Source of the DNA: Fen-1254 sp963769605
Lineage (GTDB): Bacteria; Bacteroidota; Ignavibacteria; UBA10030
NCBI GenBank assembly: GCA_963769605.1
Contig: CAVYML010000003.1
Span: 682,001 to 746,000, forward strand
Direction of reading: 5' to 3'
DNA length: 64,000 bases
Shown here: one piece after another, positions 48,927-58,914 of the stretch
Layout of the letters: every line of letters begins with the position of its first letter
Numbering within the stretch: the stretch's first letter is position 1
The notes under the pieces: generated by a model
What the model was told of the DNA's origin: nothing
Database searches by the model: none
What the model saw: the letters and a program-made list of their open reading frames with translations, nothing else
Translations under genes and position numbers: made by a program

Positions 48927-50603
48927 TTACCAGAAAATAATATTGAGAATAATGAAAACGATCAATGCAAGGATCGCGTAAAATTCAGGACGTTTTGTAA
49001 AAGGAATGTTTTGTTCGATCGTTTCCGGAGTTAATCCCCGGACAAGGCCGGTGAGTTCCGCTTTCGTTCTTTTCTTCGTAAAGAGACTGACGACAATGGT
49101 CACCGTGGCACAGATCAGCCATGCCCACCACGCGCGCCAGAAATTGGCAGCCATATCGCTCTGCACGCTGGACATCGTAATGATGTTTTCCGGAATCCAG
49201 TGAAATTTAACGCCCAGATACATCGAGAAGGATGAAAGCATGCCTGCAACGAGGCCCCAAAAAGCGCCGTTCGGCGTTATCCACCAGATAAACATGCCGA
49301 GCAGCATAGTGGCAAAAAGCGGCGCATTGACCCATGAGAAAATTGCCTGCATATAGTCCATAATGCTCGGGAAACTTTTTGCCCAATATGCAGTAACGAG
49401 TGAGAGGAGAACTCCTGCAACCGTAGAAATGCGTCCCATCCATAAGAGGTTTGCATCGGATGCTTTTTTATTGATGACCGATCTATAAATATCATAAGTC
49501 CAGACGGTGTTGAATGCACTGATATTTCCTGCCTGACCGGCCATGAAACCGGCGAGTAAAGCAGTGACGCCCAGGCCTAACAGTCCGTGAGGATAGTACC
49601 GCGTGATAAGAAGCGGGAGTGCGGAATCGTAATTGATTTGTCCGCCGTCCTGCAGTAAAGCAAATCCGCTTTTAGGATCGTGAGCGAGCACGATAGCAAT
49701 AAGTCCGCTGACAATAACAATGAAAGGAAGAGCCATTTTGAAGAATGAAGCAAGAATCGGCGTCATGCGGGCTGTTCGCAAATCTTTGGCGCTAAACGCG
49801 CGCTGAACGACCAAAAAATCCGTTGTCCAATAACCGAATGAAAGAACGAATCCGAGTCCGAGAACAATAGCGCCCCAGTGAACATACATTCCATTCTTTG
49901 TCGGATCTCCTGAAGAAGACCAGAGCGTTGTCATCGATACTTGAGAACTGAGTTCATTGATGCGTGCCATTACTTCATGCACGCTTCCGATTTCAACGAT
50001 GCCAAGAATGGAAACAAGGAAGAGTCCGAACCAGATAAGAAAGAACTGAATGATCTCCGTGAAAATTGCGGACATGAGGCCGCTGAGCGATACATAGGCC
50101 GCGACGGTCAAAGCAGATATCCACATGCTGACATCCCAATTCCAGCCGAGAAACGTATGGAAAACCAGAGCCATAGCATAGAGATTGATGCCCGATACGA
50201 GCAGCGTCATGAAGGCGAAAGAAAAACCGTTCAGGACTCGCGTTTTTTCGTCGAATCTCAATTTAAGATAACCGGGCACAGAATTAATTTTGCTGCTGTA
50301 ATAAAACGGCATCATATAGATGCCAAGAAAAAGCATTGCAGGGATTGCGCCGATCCAATAAAAATGAGCGACGAATATTCCATATTTGAATGTGTTGCCG
50401 GTCATGCCCAATAACTCGAGCGCTCCGAGATTGGCGGAAAGAAATGCCAATCCAGCGACCCATACGGAATTTTTTCTTCCGGCAAGGAAGAAATCCTCCT
50501 GGCTTTTTGTATATTTGCGCAGATAAATTCCGATGCCCAGAACAAAACCAAAATAGATAAGTATAATCATCCAATCGATGAATGATAGGCCAATGGTTCC
50601 CAT
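48927..50603 (-). CDS. sodium:solute symporter (SSS/SGLT family), probably galactose or a related sugar
   Basis: The 558-residue protein has about 14 transmembrane helices and SSS features: EDFFLAGRKNSVWVAGLAFLSANLGALELLGMTGN at the N-terminus, GYLKLRFDEKTR, and GLLGLGVTALLAGFMAGQAGNISAFNTVWTYDIYRS. It is the first gene of symporter-small protein-galK-galT, so galactose or a galactoside is the likely substrate. Uptake would be driven by sodium across the inner membrane. Confidence 0.9.
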   Translation of the reverse strand: MGTIGLSFIDWMIILIYFGFVLGIGIYLRKYTKSQEDFFLAGRKNSVWVAGLAFLSANLGALELLGMTGNTFKYGIFVAHFYWIGAIPAMLFLGIYMMPFYYSSKINSVPGYLKLRFDEKTRVLNGFSFAFMTLLVSGINLYAMALVFHTFLGWNWDVSMWISALTVAAYVSLSGLMSAIFTEIIQFFLIWFGLFLVSILGIVEIGSVHEVMARINELSSQVSMTTLWSSSGDPTKNGMYVHWGAIVLGLGFVLSFGYWTTDFLVVQRAFSAKDLRTARMTPILASFFKMALPFIVIVSGLIAIVLAHDPKSGFALLQDGGQINYDSALPLLITRYYPHGLLGLGVTALLAGFMAGQAGNISAFNTVWTYDIYRSVINKKASDANLLWMGRISTVAGVLLSLVTAYWAKSFPSIMDYMQAIFSWVNAPLFATMLLGMFIWWITPNGAFWGLVAGMLSSFSMYLGVKFHWIPENIITMSSVQSDMAANFWRAWWAWLICATVTIVVSLFTKKRTKAELTGLVRGLTPETIEQNIPFTKRPEFYAILALIVFIILNIIFW

Positions 50604-50765
50604 ACACGTTCCCTTCTCTGTATTTAATTACAGATTTTAGTCTTTGCGATTTATTAGAAGCCGATAAAACACTAACACCAATTCAACGGAAAAGGTTTAG
50701 CAGCAATGTCATAATAACTCATGCACTTCGTTCTATCTTTTGAAAATAACTTTTAAAGATAGTTT

Positions 50766-50786
50766 TTTTTGGTTTTTAACCAAAAA
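50766..50786. promoter_or_regulatory. perfect inverted repeat upstream of the symporter-gal operon
   Basis: TTTTTGGTT-TTT-AACCAAAAA is a perfect 9-3-9 inverted repeat in the 230-base gap between the GH130 gene and the symporter gene, both leftward. It has no U-run after it in the direction of transcription, so an operator for a sugar-responsive repressor is as likely as a terminator. No regulator gene is present in this part of the window. Confidence 0.45.
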
Positions 50787-50833
50787 TTTTCAAACATTGT
50801 ACTTTTATAATTCAAGTGTCTTTCTGCCGGATT

Positions 50834-52021
50834 TTATCGCGCTTTTAGAACTTCAAGATTTTTTTTGATCATGCGTATGCGGTCTTGAACACTCGCCCCG
50901 CTGCGGAGACCGTCCTCCGGTGTATGGAGAACATAATCAACGAGCTGGTCGACCGTGGATACGGCGACATGAAGCCGCGTATCGGAGGAAGCATAATAAA
51001 TGTATACTTCGCCATTTTTACGCAGAACCCATCCATTGCTAAAAACTACATTAGAGACATCACCGATGCGCTCATCATTTTCCGGTGCAATGAAATATCC
51101 TCCGGGCCGGGCTGTAACTTTCGACGGATCTTTCAGGTCGGTCATAAACATATAGAGAACATATCGCAGGCCGGCAGCAGTGTTGCGCACACCATGCGCC
51201 AATTGGAGCCACCCTTTGGAGGTTTTAATCGGAGCCGGTCCCAGGCCGTTCTTGACTTCTTTTATCGTATGATACGCTCTATCGTCGATTATGGTCTCGC
51301 TGCTGATAACCGAATGCTCTATAGTATCTGCCAGCCCCCAGCCGATGCCGCCTCCGGAGCCTGCCTCGATAAAGCCGTCCTGCGGTCTCGTGTAAAAAGC
51401 ATATTTTCCTTGAATCATTTCCGGATGGAGCACTACATTCCGCTGCTGCGGCGATTGTGTGGACAAATCGGGCAGGCGTTCCCATTCCAAAAAATCCTTC
51501 GTTCGGATTATGCCGCATTGAGCCAAAGCCGATGATGTATCTGTCCTGGATACGGATGGATCTTTCCGTTCCGTACAAAACAATCCGTAAATCCATCCGT
51601 CCTCATGCCGGACAAGTCTCATGTCGTAGACATTGATGTCCGGATCCTGCGTCTCCGGGAGAAGAATGGGATAATCCCGGAATCGAAAATTGTCGATTCC
51701 GCTTGCCGATTCGGCAAGTGCAAAAAACGATTTTCGATCGGTACCTTCGACACGAACCGCAAGGATGATCTTTCCGTTATGTTCAATTGCACCGGAATTA
51801 AATGTTGCGTTGATTCCCATCCGTTCCATAAGATATGGATTGGTTTTATAATTCAAGTCGTAACGCCAAAAAACGGGCGTATGTTTTGCAGTAAGCACAG
51901 GATAGCGGTAACGTGTAAAAATTCCATTACTTTGTTTTTCCGGTACATTTTTTTGAGAAATAAATTTTTTGTGCTCGGTAAAAAGCTTTTTTACTTTTAT
52001 GTCAAATTTTTGTTTCGTCAT
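50834..52021 (-). CDS. GH130 phosphorylase, 4-O-beta-D-mannosyl-D-glucose phosphorylase-like
   Basis: The 395-residue protein is a five-bladed-propeller GH130 enzyme. ILAVRVEGTDRKSFFALAES, DPDINVYDMRLVRHEDGWIYGLFCTERKD and IGWGLADTI, then GLGPAPIKTSKGWLQLAHGVRNT, match the GH130_1 subgroup that cleaves mannosylglucose with phosphate to mannose-1-phosphate and glucose. It lacks a signal peptide and so is cytoplasmic. It lies 39 bases after an SSS symporter gene. With the AGE epimerase it completes the mannobiose route. Confidence 0.88.
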   Translation of the reverse strand: MTKQKFDIKVKKLFTEHKKFISQKNVPEKQSNGIFTRYRYPVLTAKHTPVFWRYDLNYKTNPYLMERMGINATFNSGAIEHNGKIILAVRVEGTDRKSFFALAESASGIDNFRFRDYPILLPETQDPDINVYDMRLVRHEDGWIYGLFCTERKDPSVSRTDTSSALAQCGIIRTKDFLEWERLPDLSTQSPQQRNVVLHPEMIQGKYAFYTRPQDGFIEAGSGGGIGWGLADTIEHSVISSETIIDDRAYHTIKEVKNGLGPAPIKTSKGWLQLAHGVRNTAAGLRYVLYMFMTDLKDPSKVTARPGGYFIAPENDERIGDVSNVVFSNGWVLRKNGEVYIYYASSDTRLHVAVSTVDQLVDYVLHTPEDGLRSGASVQDRIRMIKKNLEVLKAR

Positions 52022-52060
52022 ATTGAATCCTTTGCGGCTTTATTTTCTTTATATATCCGT

Positions 52061-53941
52061 TTATTGTACAGCGTTCTGACCGGCAGGAAGAACCGCGGGG
52101 GAAGGGGCGGTTTTCATCCGTTCGTCGAAATCTGCGGGAAGCGTCTCCTTGCTGAATTCGTCGAGCTTGTTCCACCATGTGAATTTTAACGCGATGGAAG
52201 TCAGGACAAGACAGATAATCACTCCATAAAGGAAGTGATATTCCTGCGTAATAAATGATATCGGCAGGAGGACAAGGCAAAGCTGCCAGACAACACCTAC
52301 GACAATATTAAAGAGATCGTTTAAAAAGTTATTGTTTTTTTCGAACGAAGGATAATAGCGATGCACCTTTTCTATAATGGGCTTCCAGAAACCCCACGGA
52401 TGAACTTGCATGTAAAACTTCATCAAGATGGCATCTTCTTCAGGTTCTGTGAACAGGCTTCCGAGTATACATCCGATGAGTGAAATGAGGAAAACATAGG
52501 GGAAAACCATGATCGGCGTAATGGAAGGGAATGTCAAAGGAACAATCATAGATCCTGCAATGCCGCTGATCATTCCCCAGAAATATCCGTAACCGTTGAG
52601 TCTCCACCAATACCATTTAAGAATATTCGAAGCCGTATATCCGCCATAAAGCGCGCTGACGATCCATAACGTCACTTGATTGATGGAGTCCACCATAAAG
52701 CCGAACGCGAAACCGATGATAACAAACGCGATCGTCGTTAAAATGCTGAGGCGGACATATACTTTATCTCCTGCATTCGGATTGATGAACCGTTTATAAA
52801 TATCGTTGACGACATACGCTGGGGCGGCATTAATGGTCGCTGCATAATTGGACATGAATGCGGCAATTAAACCTGCAAGCAGCAGACCGACCAAACCGAT
52901 CGGCAGGACATTCTTGATGATATACGGAAGGATCATTTCCAAATCGAGGTTTTGTCCCATTGCCCGCAGTTCCGGAGAGAATGAGACCAATGCAAGCACC
53001 GTAATTCCGGTAATCATCGTGTAGCGCGGCAGTATGAGGACGATATTCACGAACCAATTCATCTTTGCCGCTTCCTTGGGAGAACGCGTTGCAAGTACGC
53101 GCTGCATATCGTAGTTTGGCGCCGGGCCGGCTGCGCTTTTCAGGATGCCCTGAAAGAGAACCATGATAAAAAAGAATCCGAAAAAGTTATATCCGTCCTG
53201 CATTATTTTTGTATTGACAGCGTCGATAAGTCCGGTCCAATTCAGATTCAGATTCCAGCCGAAAAACGGCGTTGTCCAGCCGTTCGGTATAAAATGCGCC
53301 AGGAGTTCGGGCGAAACAGCACGAAAGGCCATAATACCGATTGCAAACGATGCTACTGTTAAAACGATAAATTGCAGAAACTCGGTAATAACAACGCTGA
53401 ACATTCCTCCCTTAACGGCATAAATTGCTGTAAGCGTCATAAGTATAACGGCATACGTATTGGGAGATAAATGCCACGGGAAAAAAACCTCCGCGAATTT
53501 TCCTATACCCTTAAACGCATAAGCAATGAATCCGATGACGCTTACCAGAGCAAAAATAACAACGCTAATGTGTGAGAGATTGGCCCCCTTGCTTTTTCCA
53601 AATCGTGTTTCAATCCATTGCGCGCCTGTCATGACCTTGGATTTTCGCAGCCAGATCGATAGATATGCCATCAAAAAAATCTGATTAAATGTCGGCCATA
53701 TCCACGGCAGCCAGATGCTTTTAAAACCATAGACAAAAAGAACATACACTAACCACATCGTTCCGGTAATGTCGAACATTCCGGAAGCATCCGAAACTCC
53801 CAATATCCACCAGGGGAGGGAATTGCTCCCCAGAAAGTAGGAATTCATGTTCTTCACTGCTCTCTTGGAAACGAGCATACCGAGAGTGAGAGCGACAACA
53901 AAATAAGCCGCTATAATGCAAAGGTCAAGATTAGAAATCAT
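52061..53941 (-). CDS. sodium:solute symporter (SSS family), probably disaccharide uptake
   Basis: The 626-residue protein has about 14-15 transmembrane helices with SSS landmarks (NMNSYFLGSNSLPWWILGVSDASGMFDITGTMW, GAQWIETRFG, LLLAGLIAAFMSNYAATINAAPAYVVNDIYKRF). It has a long C-terminal cytoplasmic and membrane extension. It heads an operon with the mannosylglucose phosphorylase, so mannobiose or a related disaccharide is the likely substrate. Confidence 0.88.
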   Translation of the reverse strand: MISNLDLCIIAAYFVVALTLGMLVSKRAVKNMNSYFLGSNSLPWWILGVSDASGMFDITGTMWLVYVLFVYGFKSIWLPWIWPTFNQIFLMAYLSIWLRKSKVMTGAQWIETRFGKSKGANLSHISVVIFALVSVIGFIAYAFKGIGKFAEVFFPWHLSPNTYAVILMTLTAIYAVKGGMFSVVITEFLQFIVLTVASFAIGIMAFRAVSPELLAHFIPNGWTTPFFGWNLNLNWTGLIDAVNTKIMQDGYNFFGFFFIMVLFQGILKSAAGPAPNYDMQRVLATRSPKEAAKMNWFVNIVLILPRYTMITGITVLALVSFSPELRAMGQNLDLEMILPYIIKNVLPIGLVGLLLAGLIAAFMSNYAATINAAPAYVVNDIYKRFINPNAGDKVYVRLSILTTIAFVIIGFAFGFMVDSINQVTLWIVSALYGGYTASNILKWYWWRLNGYGYFWGMISGIAGSMIVPLTFPSITPIMVFPYVFLISLIGCILGSLFTEPEEDAILMKFYMQVHPWGFWKPIIEKVHRYYPSFEKNNNFLNDLFNIVVGVVWQLCLVLLPISFITQEYHFLYGVIICLVLTSIALKFTWWNKLDEFSKETLPADFDERMKTAPSPAVLPAGQNAVQ

Positions 53942-54177
53942 AATAAAATCTTTCTGAAATTGGTTTAATGAATTGAACGAACATGAGGCATAAAGATTAC
54001 CATAAACATTCGGCGAATATCAGCCCTTTTTAATTTATAATAAATGTTCCCTGTCACTTTAACGATTGCATTTAAAATTTTTTACTGCTCGGGAGGAGCT
54101 TGAGATCCACAATTTTCTCTTTAATAGAACCTGACAACATCTTCATAAGAGTAAATGGATATCAACCTGCTTCTCGA

Positions 54178-54292
54178 AGGCTGTCCAAAAAGTTCGTTTG
54201 TTGGTAGGATAGGCATTCTTGCCTGTCCAATATTGACGAAAAATGACAAACAGGAATGTTTGTCCTACTGTAATTATTCTTTTGGACAGCCT
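54178..54292. mobile_element. complete MITE-like element with AGGCTGTCCAAAA ends
   Basis: AGGCTGTCCAAAA (54178-54190) is inverted at 54280-54292. Between the ends are two hairpins: GGATAGGC/GCCTGTCC and GACAAACA-GGAA-TGTTTGTC. The element is 115 bp and noncoding. Partial copies occur at 8658 and 26222, and the inner hairpin alone at 41722 and 46421. It lies in the 533-base divergent gap between the symporter and esterase genes; nothing else is recognised there. Confidence 0.75.
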
Positions 54293-54474
54293 CTCAAAAT
54301 CTGACGGGCAGTTACCAAAGTTGATAAATAAGACAAAAAAATATACCTAATATTTTGAAAAGAAGATAGAAAAATTGTATTATAATGATTGTTCTCACGG
54401 CAAGATCAAAGAGTTATTTAAAAATGCAAGAGGTTCGTTTAACATGTCGTTTAATTTATATTCTGGAGATTACA

Positions 54475-56517
54475 ATGCAAAAATTAAAGATTGCATGCTT
54501 ATGGCTTCTTACGGCGGGTTCGCTTCTTTTTTCCGTAAACCTTAGCTTTTATCAGACTATGCTCGCTCAAACGAATGCGTTTCGACCTTCCCCGTTCTTT
54601 CAGGATAGCATGGTGCTGCAGCAAAAAAGCTTCGTACCTGTATGGGGCTCCGGTATCCCTGGAACCATTGTCCTCGTAAAAGGAGAATGGGGAAAGCAGG
54701 CTTCGGCAAAGGTCGATTCCAATGGCAATTGGTCTGTCACACTGACCACTCCCAAAGCAGGAGGACCGTTCACGCTAAGCATCCAACATGGCGATTCCGT
54801 CGTTGTGCTGAAAAATATTCTTCTCGGCGATGTCTGGCTTTGTTCCGGTCAATCGAATATGGAAATGCCGCTGGAAGGCTGGCCGCCGTCCGATACGATT
54901 TTTAATAGCGCTTACGAAATTGCTCACGCGCAATATCCGGGAATTCGTTTGTTTCATCTTCAGAAAAATTTTTCCATCGTTCCTATCAAAACCGGTTTGG
55001 GCAAATGGGTAGAATGTTCTCCCTCATCCGTGCATACATTCAGCGCGGCTGCATATTTTTTCGGGAAAAAACTTCATGAGACATTGAAAGTGCCTATCGG
55101 ATTAATCGAAACGTCATGGGGCGGAACACCGGTTGAAGCATGGATGAGCAAAGATATGTTGAAGAAGTTTCCTGTATTCGACGAGACCTTGCATCAATTA
55201 GATGTTTGCGCGGACAGCATGGGAGCCCTGAATGCATGGATGTCCAAATTCCCGTCGGTCAAAGTAAGTTCGCACGATCCGAATCATAAATGGGACGGAT
55301 GGGATTTTGAGGACGCGCAATGCGCCCGGAAAAATTTTAACGATTCCTCGTGGGAAGAAATGGTTCTGCCGACACAATGGGAAAGCACATCTGTCGGCGA
55401 GTTTGACGGCGCTGTCTGGTTCCGAAAGCGGATCGAAATTCCAAAATCATGGATCAGGAAAACGCTCACCGTTCATCTCGGTCCCGTCGATGACGTAGAT
55501 GAATCGTATGTTAATGGAGTCAAAGTGGGCGAGTACGTCAAAGAAGGTGGCTGGAGGATTGAACGCATCTATACGATTCCCGATTCGCTTGTTACGGATT
55601 CTGTTGTACAGATAGCCGTTCGTGTTATCGATTACGGAGGAGGCGGCGGAATTTGGGGCGACGGAAAGAAAATGTTTGTCGGATGCGACAGCGCAGAAGT
55701 GATCCGGCTTGAAGGCTCGTGGAAATATCTTCCTGTGGCGCAGTTGCAGGGAGAAGAGTTTACCGTTTTCGGCGCTGCTGGAAATCATTATAAAAACCGT
55801 CCGAAGCTTCCCTACAATGTCGGATCAAATACTCCTTCCGTTCTGTTCAACGGAATGATTAGTCCGGTGGTGCCGTTTGCGTTAAAGGGAGTAATCTGGT
55901 ACCAGGGAGAAACAAATGTCGGCCGTCATAATCTTTATAAAGAGACTTTTCCTGCAATGATACAGGGCTGGCGAAAAGAATTCGGCATCAAAGATCTTCC
56001 GTTCTATTATGTTCAGATAGCGCCGTTCAAGTACGGCGGAAACGCCGCATATTTGCGCGAAGCGCAATTTCAGGCACTCCGTGTTAAAAACACAGGAATG
56101 GCCGTAACGTTAGACATAGGCAACCTGCAGGATATTCATCCTGCCAATAAGCAGGATGTCGGCGGGCGTCTTGCAATGTGGGCGCTGGCAAAAACATACG
56201 GCAAGAAAATTGTTTGTTCGGGACCGGTCTACAAATCGATGAAGGTCGAAAAAGGCAAAATCATTCTCTCATTTGATTATGCGGCTCACGGATTAGTTCT
56301 GAAAGAAAAAGACGGCGAACTTCATTTTCTTATTGCAGGAAAAGACAGCGTCTTTAAAAAAGCGACTGTGAGAATTCGAGGATCCAAATTAGTCGTGTCG
56401 AATCCTGAAATATCGAAACCGGCTGCGGTGCGGTACGCATGGGGAGACACCGACGAAGGAACATTGTTTAATAAAGAAGGTCTGCCAGCCTCTTCATTTA
56501 GAACGGATGCATGGTAA
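54475..56517 (+). CDS. secreted SGNH-type acetylesterase (sialate O-acetylesterase-like)
   Basis: From ATG 54475, with GGAG upstream, the protein has 680 residues. It begins with a signal peptide (ACLWLLTAGSLLFSVNL) and has the nucleophile motif WLCSGQSNMEMPL at about residue 120. A beta-sandwich insert resembling a GH2 sugar-binding domain follows (VWFRKRIEIPKSW, DVDESYVNGVKVGEY), then the SGNH core returns with GVIWYQGETNVGRH and the terminal D-x-x-H region (LQDIHPANKQDVGGRLA). Such esterases remove O-acetyl groups from sialic acid or plant polysaccharides. Here acetylated mannan is a plausible substrate. Confidence 0.85.
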   Translation: MQKLKIACLWLLTAGSLLFSVNLSFYQTMLAQTNAFRPSPFFQDSMVLQQKSFVPVWGSGIPGTIVLVKGEWGKQASAKVDSNGNWSVTLTTPKAGGPFTLSIQHGDSVVVLKNILLGDVWLCSGQSNMEMPLEGWPPSDTIFNSAYEIAHAQYPGIRLFHLQKNFSIVPIKTGLGKWVECSPSSVHTFSAAAYFFGKKLHETLKVPIGLIETSWGGTPVEAWMSKDMLKKFPVFDETLHQLDVCADSMGALNAWMSKFPSVKVSSHDPNHKWDGWDFEDAQCARKNFNDSSWEEMVLPTQWESTSVGEFDGAVWFRKRIEIPKSWIRKTLTVHLGPVDDVDESYVNGVKVGEYVKEGGWRIERIYTIPDSLVTDSVVQIAVRVIDYGGGGGIWGDGKKMFVGCDSAEVIRLEGSWKYLPVAQLQGEEFTVFGAAGNHYKNRPKLPYNVGSNTPSVLFNGMISPVVPFALKGVIWYQGETNVGRHNLYKETFPAMIQGWRKEFGIKDLPFYYVQIAPFKYGGNAAYLREAQFQALRVKNTGMAVTLDIGNLQDIHPANKQDVGGRLAMWALAKTYGKKIVCSGPVYKSMKVEKGKIILSFDYAAHGLVLKEKDGELHFLIAGKDSVFKKATVRIRGSKLVVSNPEISKPAAVRYAWGDTDEGTLFNKEGLPASSFRTDAW

Positions 56518-56728
56518 GAGTTACCTCCTGCGGGGTTGATAGAAGTGCGAAAGTACATGCATACATAGCAGGAAGATGACAACAGTCGGATCAATCGACC
56601 ATCGTTATAGATAAGAGATTATAACCACTCTCATTGGTTCAAACCTTCAAATCTCCGGTTTTGCTGGAGGTTTGTCCTATACTTTCTTATCATTCATTTT
56701 TAATACGACAATACATTCATGAGCCGAA

Positions 56729-58543
56729 ATGAAGAAAAAGTATAATCCTGCTGAACAAGAAAAAAAGTCCTCATCGATAGCAACCTCTTTTTTCTATTTC
56801 AGCGCAGCATTCGCACTTGTGTATGGCGTGGTTACTGCATATACGATGCGGTGGTTGTGCGATGATATTTTTATCACATTCAGGTATGTTCAAAATTGGA
56901 TAAACGGCGTTGGCATTGTGTATAATGCTGTCGAACGTGTTGAGGGCTATACTCATTTCCTGTGGATGTGTCTTATTGCCTTTTTTGAGCTGCTCGGTTC
57001 CAAACCTGAAGAAATATCTGAATTGCTCGGCATTATATTTTTTGCTGGAACGCTCTTCTTATTTATTATGATTTCATGGAAAATCACACCGCGAAAGAGT
57101 CTTTTCCTACCGCTTACGGCTGTCATGCTGGCGCTGAATTATGATTTTAGAATCTGGGCAACCAGCGGTCTGGAAACATCGATGTTCACTTTTCTCATTT
57201 CTGCGACGCTCTGGTCTTTGTGTGTATGGAAGACAAAGCCTGAACGAGCGTTGATGATAAGCGGTTTGCTTTTCGTCCTTGCAATGATGACCCGTCCGGA
57301 CGGAATAGTGATATTTGCCGCGGCGTGTGTGTTTGTTGCATGCCGATCTTTAATAAATGGCGATAACCGGAAACAATTGCTTCGTACCATGCTGATTTTT
57401 GGGAGTACGTTTATAGTGATTTATCTTCCGTATTTAATATGGAAGTATATCTATTATGGCGATATTTTACCCAATACATATTATGCGAAGAGCGGCGGAT
57501 TGAGCTATTACAGTCAGGGGTTTTTCTATATCTGGGTTTATCTCAAGTCGTATATTTCTTCGTTTCTTTCATTATTAGGCTTTGCGGTCGTCTTTCTAAC
57601 GATGAAAAATACATCGATATGGAAAGATCGCTTACGATCGTTTTTTCTTCAGCCATCCAACGCCATAATCATGCTTGCTCTTGCCTATCTTTTTATATAT
57701 GGCTTCTTCTTCATAGTCAGGGTCGGCGGAGATTTTATGTATGCCCGCTTTCTTCATCCGATGATTCCGATGATGTATGTTGTAGGGGAACTTTCCCTGC
57801 AGAAACTGCTTTATGCGAAGAGGAGATATCTCCAAATAGTGTTTCTTGTTCTGCCGCTGCTTGTCGTATATGAAAAATCGCGCCGGGACAGTCTCTTTAT
57901 TGAAGATAACGGCAAACGTAAAGATGCCTTTCAGGTTTCAGGTATTACTGACGAGTATTGGTACTGGACTGAAAAGGAATCGGGGCCTGTCAATAATATT
58001 CAAGCGAACGAAATATTTGGCCAATATTTAGATAATATTTTCCGTGGCGAACGGGTTAATGTACTGCTGAAGGGCCAGGCAAGTCTCGGCTATTATGGGA
58101 ATTTCTTTCTTTGCATAGAGAATGCGGGTTTGACGGATTCATATATTGCACATTTGCCTCTTGAAAATCGAGGAAGACCTGGTCATGAAAAAAATGCTCC
58201 GGTTGATTACCTTCTCAAGCGGAGTATCCATTTTGTTTTTTTTAGGACACCTTATGATACTGCAACGTACCGGCGTATTTCTTTCCATATCGGTGGAGCT
58301 CATGCATGGGGAGAAATGTTTTTCTACGACGCACAATTGATGAAAAATTTACGTGCACGATATCCTCAGAATGTGGTATTTACTGACTTCCAACGCTATC
58401 TTGATGATTACCTCTCGACGTTAAAAAGTATAAAGAAAGAAACGGTTGCTGCAGATTATGCGATTTTTCAAAAATTCTACTTTCTGCACAATTTCGATCC
58501 GGAACGCGAAAAATTATTTACGGAGTTTTTGAAAAAGGAGTGA
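56729..58543 (+). CDS. GT-C-type membrane glycosyltransferase-like protein
   Basis: This 604-residue protein has about ten transmembrane helices. After the first helix comes WLCDDIFITFRYVQNWINGVGIVYNAVERVEGYTHFLW, the acidic loop and EGYT-FLW pattern of polyprenyl-phosphate-sugar-dependent transferases such as the arabinofuranosyltransferase AftB type. A soluble C-terminal region of about 200 residues follows. Such enzymes glycosylate outside the membrane. It has no obvious link to the sugar-degrading genes on either side. Confidence 0.7.
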   Translation: MKKKYNPAEQEKKSSSIATSFFYFSAAFALVYGVVTAYTMRWLCDDIFITFRYVQNWINGVGIVYNAVERVEGYTHFLWMCLIAFFELLGSKPEEISELLGIIFFAGTLFLFIMISWKITPRKSLFLPLTAVMLALNYDFRIWATSGLETSMFTFLISATLWSLCVWKTKPERALMISGLLFVLAMMTRPDGIVIFAAACVFVACRSLINGDNRKQLLRTMLIFGSTFIVIYLPYLIWKYIYYGDILPNTYYAKSGGLSYYSQGFFYIWVYLKSYISSFLSLLGFAVVFLTMKNTSIWKDRLRSFFLQPSNAIIMLALAYLFIYGFFFIVRVGGDFMYARFLHPMIPMMYVVGELSLQKLLYAKRRYLQIVFLVLPLLVVYEKSRRDSLFIEDNGKRKDAFQVSGITDEYWYWTEKESGPVNNIQANEIFGQYLDNIFRGERVNVLLKGQASLGYYGNFFLCIENAGLTDSYIAHLPLENRGRPGHEKNAPVDYLLKRSIHFVFFRTPYDTATYRRISFHIGGAHAWGEMFFYDAQLMKNLRARYPQNVVFTDFQRYLDDYLSTLKSIKKETVAADYAIFQKFYFLHNFDPEREKLFTEFLKKE

Positions 58544-58914
58544 TCGTTGAGCTAAACAAATGGAATGCGGAAGTCCGTTGAGTGCCAAAATACAATGCGA
58601 TCAGCCGTCCGGCAATGCTGCTGGTTCGTATGAACTCCATCAAAAGGAAACCCTGCTCCATGCTGAAAAGAAAAACTATTCAGTTGCAATGCCGATCGTG
58701 TCAATATGAGAGTGTCCGCATAGCAATAAAAATGAAAACAGGTTTTCTTCGTTTTTTTATCGTACATTTTCACCTGTTCATCGGCAAGTATAGATTGATG
58801 CAGGCGGCGTACCGAATATCTGTTCTGTTTCAGATCTGAGGGCAGCCGATGCAATTATAAGTAACGGATTATAATCGATAAGTTTTCGCATTTAAACAAA
58901 ACGGAGGTATTTTT
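58544..58914. other. 371-base gap without a supported gene
   Basis: Short open frames occur on both strands but none has a ribosome site, a recognisable domain or a conserved start. The end of the gap carries the leader of the alpha-galactosidase gene, with AAACGGAGGTA as its ribosome site. Confidence 0.6.

Noticed and set aside
58582..58839. 85-codon plus-strand ORF before the alpha-galactosidase gene
   Set aside because: No ribosome site, no domain and an opposite-strand ORF of equal length; likely chance.
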